Source: CATQHL01 sp965204655 (GTDB taxonomy: Bacteria; Actinomycetota; Acidimicrobiia; Acidimicrobiales; CATQHL01). From it: DNA of 64,000 bases. Position numbers and translations under genes: made by a program. Below, piece after piece: positions 58,878 through 64,000 of the stretch; position 1 is the stretch's first letter, and each line of letters begins with the position of its first letter. The notes under the pieces were generated by a model. The model searched no databases. It was not told the origin of the DNA and saw nothing but the letters and a program-made list of their open reading frames with translations. The stretch is taken from the NCBI GenBank assembly GCA_965204655.1, contig OZ241998.1:2232001-2296000 (forward strand), in the 5' to 3' direction.

Positions 58878-60188
58878 TCAGAGGTCTGCGGGTATCCAGT
58901 AGGAATGAAAGCCGAAGGGAACCCGTACCGGCAGAGCCACGCTCGCCAGCGGTTCGTCCCCGGGGGACTTGGCGTTTAAGATCACCAACTCGCTGGAGTC
59001 GCTCCTGCGTTCATACACGATGGCCAGGAGGTACCCGTCGTCTTCATCTTCCGCTTCAGCGCACCGGGGGACGTAGGTTGGAGCGCAGACGTAGCGGGAC
59101 ACGCCGAAGTGATGGTGTTCGGTCGTGCCGGTCACGAAGTCCAGTTTCACCACCCGGTGACCATGCTGGATGCTGCCCCTCTCCTCGTCGACCATCGTGG
59201 AGACGTAGGCATAGCGGTTGGGCTTTCCCAGCAGCCGATTGTCGATGCTAGGGAAGTCGCAGCGCACGTCAAAGAGGGTTTCCTCCCGCACTTCTCCCGC
59301 TGCCGTATCCAGCGTCCAGCGGTGCACCATGGCGGGGGAAGTGAAGGTGTCGGTTCCCTTTTCCCAGAGCGACGGGTAGCGGCAGGCGTCCAGCGTGATG
59401 CGGTTGCCGATGCTGCAGGCGTTGATGGTGTGAAAGACATAACAAGGCTCGATTTCGAACCAGGTGACAGGGCCGCCCCCCCGGCTCATCAAGCCGATTC
59501 GAGCGGTATGGCCTTCATCCCAGACATAAGGGAGACTGCCAGGGGACTGAGGCTCAAAGACCACTGGAAAATCTAAGAAAATCACGTGATCGGAGGTCAT
59601 CGCAAAGTCGTGAGCCATCACAGGCCGAGGAAGTTCCACGACGTGCGAAGCGGCGCAGACGCCTGTCGCGTCGAAGCGGTGGTAGGTGATTGCGGACTCG
59701 TTCTGGCCATGAGAGAACGCCAGCAGTTCGCCGCTATCAGGGCAGATCTTTGGATGCGCCGTGAAGGAACTCTTTAGGGTGCCGTCGAAGTCCACCGGGC
59801 CGATGGTTTCAAAGTCGGAGTCGATCTCATACGGCAGGTGACGCTCCTCCAGAGCGAGGATGCGCCCTCCGTGAACGACGATGTTGGTGTTGGCGGGAGA
59901 GCCCTCCGGTCGGTCTACGGCTTTGTGATGGCCGTCAAGGTAAGGGGTGCGTATCCATCTGCTGCGGTAGCGCACGGCTCGTCCGTCTCTGAGCAGAATT
60001 CCGTGCACCATCCCATGTCCCAAGAACCAGTGGGGCGAGTGGCCCCGAGGGTTCGGCCCGATCTGGGTGAGCATGCCGTGCAGTTCCTGAGGTACCTCAC
60101 CTTCCACGGCTAGATCCAGGGCTTCTGTTTCTTCCGAGACGGGACCGTAGTTGTCCCGCATCCACCAAGGTGTCTCGGTTTCTTTCAC
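58878..60188 (-). CDS. Carotenoid cleavage oxygenase family protein
   Basis: 436 aa, GTG start (ATG at codon 10 is possible). A seven-bladed propeller with Fe(II) held by four His: candidates are SSFTAHPKICP, VMAHDFAMT, CYVFHTINA and FGFHSYW at the C-terminus. Typical opening RDNYGPV and GMLTQIGPNPRG. Members cleave carotenoids, apocarotenoids, stilbenes or lignin-derived alkenes; the substrate is unknown. No carotenoid synthesis gene (crtB, crtI) is in the window. Confidence 0.92.
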   Translation of the reverse strand: MKETETPWWMRDNYGPVSEETEALDLAVEGEVPQELHGMLTQIGPNPRGHSPHWFLGHGMVHGILLRDGRAVRYRSRWIRTPYLDGHHKAVDRPEGSPANTNIVVHGGRILALEERHLPYEIDSDFETIGPVDFDGTLKSSFTAHPKICPDSGELLAFSHGQNESAITYHRFDATGVCAASHVVELPRPVMAHDFAMTSDHVIFLDFPVVFEPQSPGSLPYVWDEGHTARIGLMSRGGGPVTWFEIEPCYVFHTINACSIGNRITLDACRYPSLWEKGTDTFTSPAMVHRWTLDTAAGEVREETLFDVRCDFPSIDNRLLGKPNRYAYVSTMVDEERGSIQHGHRVVKLDFVTGTTEHHHFGVSRYVCAPTYVPRCAEAEDEDDGYLLAIVYERRSDSSELVILNAKSPGDEPLASVALPVRVPFGFHSYWIPADL

Positions 60189-60239
60189 GTCGGTTCTTGC
60201 CGCTCAGTTCTTGTCACGCAGTCAGATATTAACGAGTTC

Positions 60240-61520
60240 CTACTGAGGATGCTCCGCCGCCCCGTCGGGGCCAGCCACGACTCCTTCGTCATGCAGCCTC
60301 CCAATCTCCTTCTCTGAGAGACCTAGGCACTCCGCCAGGATTTCGTCGGTGTGCTGCCCCAACACGGGCGCCGGCTTGGCAGTCTCCGACGTCAGGCACC
60401 CGAAGCGGAGAGGAGAGCGAGCCGTGAGCACCTCTCCTATGCCGGGCTGGTTCACGACTGCGAAGAGCGGGTTGTCTGTTGAGCAGCGTGGATCCTCATC
60501 TAGGAGTTGCCTGAAAGTCTGATACACCCCCCAGCACACCCCGTGACGCTCAAAAGCATCGGCGACTTCCTTGAGCTTGCGGGAGGAGCACCAGCGTTCC
60601 ACCAGCGCGAAGATACGACGCCGCACCTCAAAGCGTCTACCCTCATCAAGGCTCAGGTCTATACCCAGTTCGGCTTCTAGGTCGGCGATTTCTTCGCCCA
60701 TCTCGCAGGCCGAACACAATGAGTTCCACTGCCGCGGGGTGATGGCGACGGCAATGACCCGCCTGCCGTCGGCGCAGAGGAAGTCGCGCCCGAGTGCGCC
60801 GTAGAGGTCGTTGCCGATTCGTTCTCTTTGCGTCCCCAGAACTTGAGCTTCCGCTACGTGGCCGAGGGCGGATACCGTCGCCAGCGCCACGTCGGAGAGG
60901 GCCAAGGTGATGAAGCCTCCTCGGCCCGTGCGGCTTCTCCGCCGTTCCGCCGCCAGCAGCCCCAAAGCGGCCGTTTGTCCGCAGATCACGTCCCAGGCCG
61001 GCAGTACATGATTGATTGGCCGCCCTTCAGGCTCTCCGGGTTGGGAGGGAAACCCCGTCGCCATGGGGTACCCCATGGCGCAGTTGACCGTGTAGTCAAC
61101 CGCAGAAGTGCCGTCGTAGTTGCCGGTCACTGCCAGCATGACGAGGTCGCTCCGCTGCTTGGAAAGCGTCTCGTAGCTCAGCCATCCGTGTGCCGGGAAG
61201 TTAGTGAGAAACATTCCGCGATCCGCTCCCTCCTCGCAGATCAGCGAACTGATCAGTTCGCGTCCGGCAGCCGAACGAACGTCCACCTGCAAAGATCTCT
61301 TGCCCTTGTTCAACCCCGACCAGTAGAGGCTGCGCCCGTCTGGGGTCAGAGGCCAGCGTCGGTGATCCAAACCGCCGCCGATGGGGTCAAAGCGGATCAC
61401 GTCGGCACCGAGTTGGGCGAGCGTCATCCCGCCGGAGGGAGCGGCGACGAACGCCGACCCTTCCACCACCCTCAGTCCCTCGAGTACTTGCCCGTTTAGT
61501 GCTCCGTGTACTTGATGCAT
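60240..61520 (-). CDS. CoA-transferase family III, 2-methylfumaryl-CoA isomerase (Mct)-like
   Basis: 426 aa. The N-terminus (LRVVEGSAFVAAPSGGMTLAQLGADVIRFDPIGGGLD, seen here in parts) and NHVLPAWDVICGQTAALGLLAAERR correspond closely to mesaconyl-CoA C1-C4 CoA transferase of the 3-hydroxypropionate bicycle, as I recall that family. The Asp in AWDVICG is at the position of the catalytic aspartate of the superfamily. The C-terminus CSTDNPLFAVVNQPGIG and LGLSEKEIGRLHDEGVV also match. GAGGA precedes the ATG. Broader family III CoA-transferases are the alternative. Confidence 0.8.
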   Translation of the reverse strand: MHQVHGALNGQVLEGLRVVEGSAFVAAPSGGMTLAQLGADVIRFDPIGGGLDHRRWPLTPDGRSLYWSGLNKGKRSLQVDVRSAAGRELISSLICEEGADRGMFLTNFPAHGWLSYETLSKQRSDLVMLAVTGNYDGTSAVDYTVNCAMGYPMATGFPSQPGEPEGRPINHVLPAWDVICGQTAALGLLAAERRRSRTGRGGFITLALSDVALATVSALGHVAEAQVLGTQRERIGNDLYGALGRDFLCADGRRVIAVAITPRQWNSLCSACEMGEEIADLEAELGIDLSLDEGRRFEVRRRIFALVERWCSSRKLKEVADAFERHGVCWGVYQTFRQLLDEDPRCSTDNPLFAVVNQPGIGEVLTARSPLRFGCLTSETAKPAPVLGQHTDEILAECLGLSEKEIGRLHDEGVVAGPDGAAEHPQ

Positions 61521-61544
61521 GTCCGGTGTTCCTCTAGCGGGGAT

Positions 61545-62615
61545 TCAGTCGGACAATCCCAAGGCCGCGAAGGAATCCAGGTCTTCCACCGCTGACGCCG
61601 CACGCCTCAACCAGGTTCGGGCAGCCGCGTCTTCGGACGCTCCCAGCCCAAGAGTGATCACAGCCGCCTCTAATGCGTAGACGGCGTGGCGTCTGTACGC
61701 CAACCATGCCCGCTCCGGTTTCAAGCAGTGCCCTATGCTTTTCAGCCGCTTGAGATAGCGCTCCAGCAGGCTGCGTTCGTGTTTGCGGCGGTCGGTTTCC
61801 GTCAGGGAAAATGCGCAGAAATACGACACGTCGCGAGCCCACTGCCCTGCCCGCACCATCTGCCAGTCAAAGAACACCGCTGCGCCCTGCACACTGAACG
61901 CAAGGTTGCCGGGGTGGCAGTCGTTATGGATCAGAGTTAGAGGCGGCTTCAAGAGGTGTTCATCTGCTTCTTTCCTGCGGCTGGCGTAGTTCATAGCGCA
62001 GCGTCGCAGCGTTGGGGACAGCAAACTCCCTGCGGCTGCGAGCCCGGATCGCATCAGCGGCGCGCCCAACCAAGCGCCCAGTTTGAGTTCTCGTTCGGTT
62101 TGCTGGGCGAGCCAGGCGCTTCGTCCATTCAGCCATTCTGCTTCCCAGCCAAAGGCGTGCAGGCGGGCAAGGGCGTCAATGACTGCCTCGGCTTCGTTGA
62201 GCGTGCAGGCATCCTCGCCGCTTCGCAACCCGTGCGATTCCGAAAGGTCCTCCAGCACCAACTCAAAGTTCACTCCGTCGTGGCGGTTGTAGAAGCAGCG
62301 AGGCGTTCTCAGCGGCACTCGGCCTGCTAGTTCGCGATAGAAGCGGACTTCCGATGCGCTCAGACCGGCGGCTTCCACCAGCAAGCGCATCTTCAGTGAT
62401 CGTGAGGGGGTTTTCGCGAAAACTCTGCGTGTGCTGCCGTCGGCGAAGTGCAGCGTTGCTTTCGAGCGCGTCGTGGTGTACGAGACGGTCTCTCCTTGCT
62501 CCACCCAGCGCAACTTCCCGAAGCCTCTCTCCAGTGCCTGCGCCAGCAATGAGCGCGGAGTTTCGTTCGAGTGGTGGAAGTGATCCAGAGTTGCTCTTGC
62601 TGCCGCTCCGAACAT
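61545..62615 (-). CDS. Aminoglycoside phosphotransferase / ecdysteroid-kinase-like protein
   Basis: 356 aa, protein-kinase-like fold. The catalytic loop is LIHNDCHPGNLAF (Asp and Asn in place), followed by FFDWQMVRAG, the metal-binding Asp. LVLEDLSESHG marks the hinge. Such proteins in actinobacteria phosphorylate small alcohols and rarely confer drug resistance. Lies between an Mct-like gene and cysS, 27 bp after the latter. Confidence 0.85.
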   Translation of the reverse strand: MFGAAARATLDHFHHSNETPRSLLAQALERGFGKLRWVEQGETVSYTTTRSKATLHFADGSTRRVFAKTPSRSLKMRLLVEAAGLSASEVRFYRELAGRVPLRTPRCFYNRHDGVNFELVLEDLSESHGLRSGEDACTLNEAEAVIDALARLHAFGWEAEWLNGRSAWLAQQTERELKLGAWLGAPLMRSGLAAAGSLLSPTLRRCAMNYASRRKEADEHLLKPPLTLIHNDCHPGNLAFSVQGAAVFFDWQMVRAGQWARDVSYFCAFSLTETDRRKHERSLLERYLKRLKSIGHCLKPERAWLAYRRHAVYALEAAVITLGLGASEDAAARTWLRRAASAVEDLDSFAALGLSD

Positions 62616-62642
62616 CAGGACGTTGAGTTGGACATTTTGGGG

Positions 62643-64000
62643 TCACTTTCGTCGGAGCGCGGCTCGCCAGAGGGTTTCCCCCGTCGGAGTGTCTTCGAGT
62701 TCTATGCCGATTTTTCTCAACTCCTCTCTGATGCTGTCGGCGGCGGCGTAGTCGCCGTCTCTTCGGGCTTCTTTGCGTTCAGAAACCAGGCGCTCGATGT
62801 TCTGAACAGAGACGCCGACCGATGCGTCGGGGGGGTCTTCCGTTGGGGCGGGGATTGTGATTGTTTGCGTACCCGCAGGGATGCCCAACACGCCGCTCAA
62901 CTCTTTCACCACGCAATGGGCTTCTTTCGCTTCTGCAATCTTGCCGTCATCTAGCTTGACGTTGCCCTTGCGAAGAGCGTCGAACACCGCAGCAAGCGCA
63001 GCCGGGGTGCTCAAGTCGGAGTTCATGGCCTCAATAAAGGCGTTACGCGTCTCCTCAGTGATCGTGCTGCTCTGGCTCGTCGCGGACTTTTCGGGACTTG
63101 CCGTGACTTTTCCTCCCCCCCTCGCTCCCGCAGCGAGGAGACGCCGCCCGAGAGCGTCGATCCGCTCAGCGGCAGAAGCCGCGCCTGCGAGCACGGCGTC
63201 GTCTATTTCCATGGTTGAGCGGTAGTGCGACTGCAGGAATGCCAGACGCAGCGCCCGCGGCCCGTAGGCGCTCAGGGCTTCGCCCAGGGTGCGGAAGTTG
63301 CCGGCGGACTTGGCCATCTTCTCGCCGTCCACGTTGACCATCGCCGAGTGCATCCAGATTCTGGCGAAACGGTGTCCTGCTGCTTCGGCTTCAGCTCGTT
63401 CGTTCTCGTGATGGGGAAAGATCAGGTCGGAGCCGCCGCCATGAATGTCGAAGCCGTCGCCGAGCAGTTCCAGCGACATCGCCACGCACTCGATGTGCCA
63501 TCCCGGGCGTCCCGGCATCCAAGGCGAATCCCAGGCAGGTTCACCTTGCTTGGCTGCCTTCCAGAGGGCGAAGTCCAGGGGATCGCGCTTGCGTTCATCT
63601 ATCTCCACCCGAGCGCCCGCCCCCGAGCGCAGGTCGTCCATACTTCTATGCGGCAGGCGCCCGTAGTCGGAGTACTTGGAGACTTCAAAGTAGACCCCGC
63701 CATCGGGGATCACATACGCCGCCCCCTGCTCCAGGAGTTTTCCGATGAAGCCCACCATCTCTTCCACGTACTCGGTGGCGCGTGGCCGCACCCTAGGTTC
63801 CCCGACGCCGAGGGCGCGCATCTCGGCTAGGTAGACATCCTCGTAGCGCTTGGCCAGTTCGGCTTCCGTCTCTCCTTCGGCTGCCGCCCGGGCGATGATC
63901 TTGTCATCAATGTCGGTGATGTTGCTCACCAGGTCGACTTCAAAACCCCGCCAGGTTAGATAACGGCACAGCACGTCGTACGTGACAGCAGTGCGGGCAT
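62643..64000 (-). CDS. cysS: Cysteinyl-tRNA synthetase, N-terminus cut by window end
   Basis: About 452 codons are inside; the frame is open to the window end (RTAVTYDVLCRYL precedes the first in-frame GTG 63974). The HIGH motif lies outside. Seen here: IECVAMSLELLGDGFDIHGGGSDLIFPHHENE with the zinc ligands, EKMAKSAGN (KMSKS loop), and the C-terminal helical DALR-type region ending in ADSIREELRKIGIELEDTPTG. The complete C-terminal domain argues for CysS rather than the shorter mycothiol ligase MshC. Confidence 0.94.
   Translation of the reverse strand, partial: ARTAVTYDVLCRYLTWRGFEVDLVSNITDIDDKIIARAAAEGETEAELAKRYEDVYLAEMRALGVGEPRVRPRATEYVEEMVGFIGKLLEQGAAYVIPDGGVYFEVSKYSDYGRLPHRSMDDLRSGAGARVEIDERKRDPLDFALWKAAKQGEPAWDSPWMPGRPGWHIECVAMSLELLGDGFDIHGGGSDLIFPHHENERAEAEAAGHRFARIWMHSAMVNVDGEKMAKSAGNFRTLGEALSAYGPRALRLAFLQSHYRSTMEIDDAVLAGAASAAERIDALGRRLLAAGARGGGKVTASPEKSATSQSSTITEETRNAFIEAMNSDLSTPAALAAVFDALRKGNVKLDDGKIAEAKEAHCVVKELSGVLGIPAGTQTITIPAPTEDPPDASVGVSVQNIERLVSERKEARRDGDYAAADSIREELRKIGIELEDTPTGETLWRAALRRK

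Noticed and set aside
62643..64000. Mycothiol ligase MshC
   Set aside because: The protein retains the full C-terminal tRNA-binding region of CysS and would total about 490 aa with the missing N-terminus; MshC is shorter.

Overview
The window looks like a chromosomal piece of a GC-rich actinobacterium, most likely an uncultured member of the class Acidimicrobiia. This is inferred from Thr/Ala/Pro-rich lipoprotein linkers of the TTTTTEAP type, an actinobacterial-style Tad locus followed by LysM and BTAD genes, frequent GTG and TTG starts, dense ATGA/GTGA start-stop overlaps and one probable leaderless gene. No rRNA, tRNA, CRISPR array, insertion sequence or phage gene was seen.

Layout. 1-4.4 kb: a type IIA topoisomerase pair (parE-like, cut by the window edge, and parC-like). 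4.6-15.4 kb: a Tad/Flp pilus locus, with a divergent prepilin peptidase and then CpaB-like, TadZ-like, TadA, TadB, a 42-codon linker ORF, TadC, Flp pilin, three TadE/F/G-like pseudopilins, a LysM membrane protein and a BTAD/SARP-type regulator. 15.6-17.0 kb: a MATE exporter. 17.1-25.2 kb: a hopanoid operon (hpnC, hpnD, hpnE, a prenyl diphosphate synthase, squalene-hopene cyclase, hpnG, hpnH), enough to go from prenyl diphosphates to an extended ribosyl-type hopanoid.

25.3-50.5 kb is a catabolic island made of two divergent blocks. The minus block holds a five-gene branched-chain-type ABC importer, a Rieske oxygenase, a four-part BMP/nucleoside-type ABC importer whose ATPase gene is separated from its permeases, a molybdenum hydroxylase large subunit, a protein with three fused RidA-like domains, and an isochorismatase-like hydrolase. 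The plus block holds an SDR dehydrogenase, two small cupins, a nitrilase-superfamily amidohydrolase, and one medium (FAD), one small (2Fe-2S) and two further large molybdenum hydroxylase subunits. A dyad at 41495-41517 lies between the blocks. Together they look like an uptake and degradation pathway for a nitrogen-containing, probably heterocyclic, compound; its substrate cannot be named from sequence. This is the best candidate for an undescribed system here.

50.5-64 kb is mixed: a double-hotdog MaoC-like hydratase overlapping a copper P-type ATPase; an acyltransferase, a DUF3105 lipoprotein and a membrane-anchored cupredoxin-like protein; an acyl-CoA dehydrogenase with C-terminal extension; thiol peroxidase Tpx; a carotenoid-oxygenase family protein; a CoA-transferase family III protein closely resembling 2-methylfumaryl-CoA isomerase (Mct); an APH/ecdysteroid-kinase-like phosphotransferase; and cysS, cut by the window end. 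No intergenic gap exceeds about 260 bp. All assignments are from reading the sequence; no database search was run.
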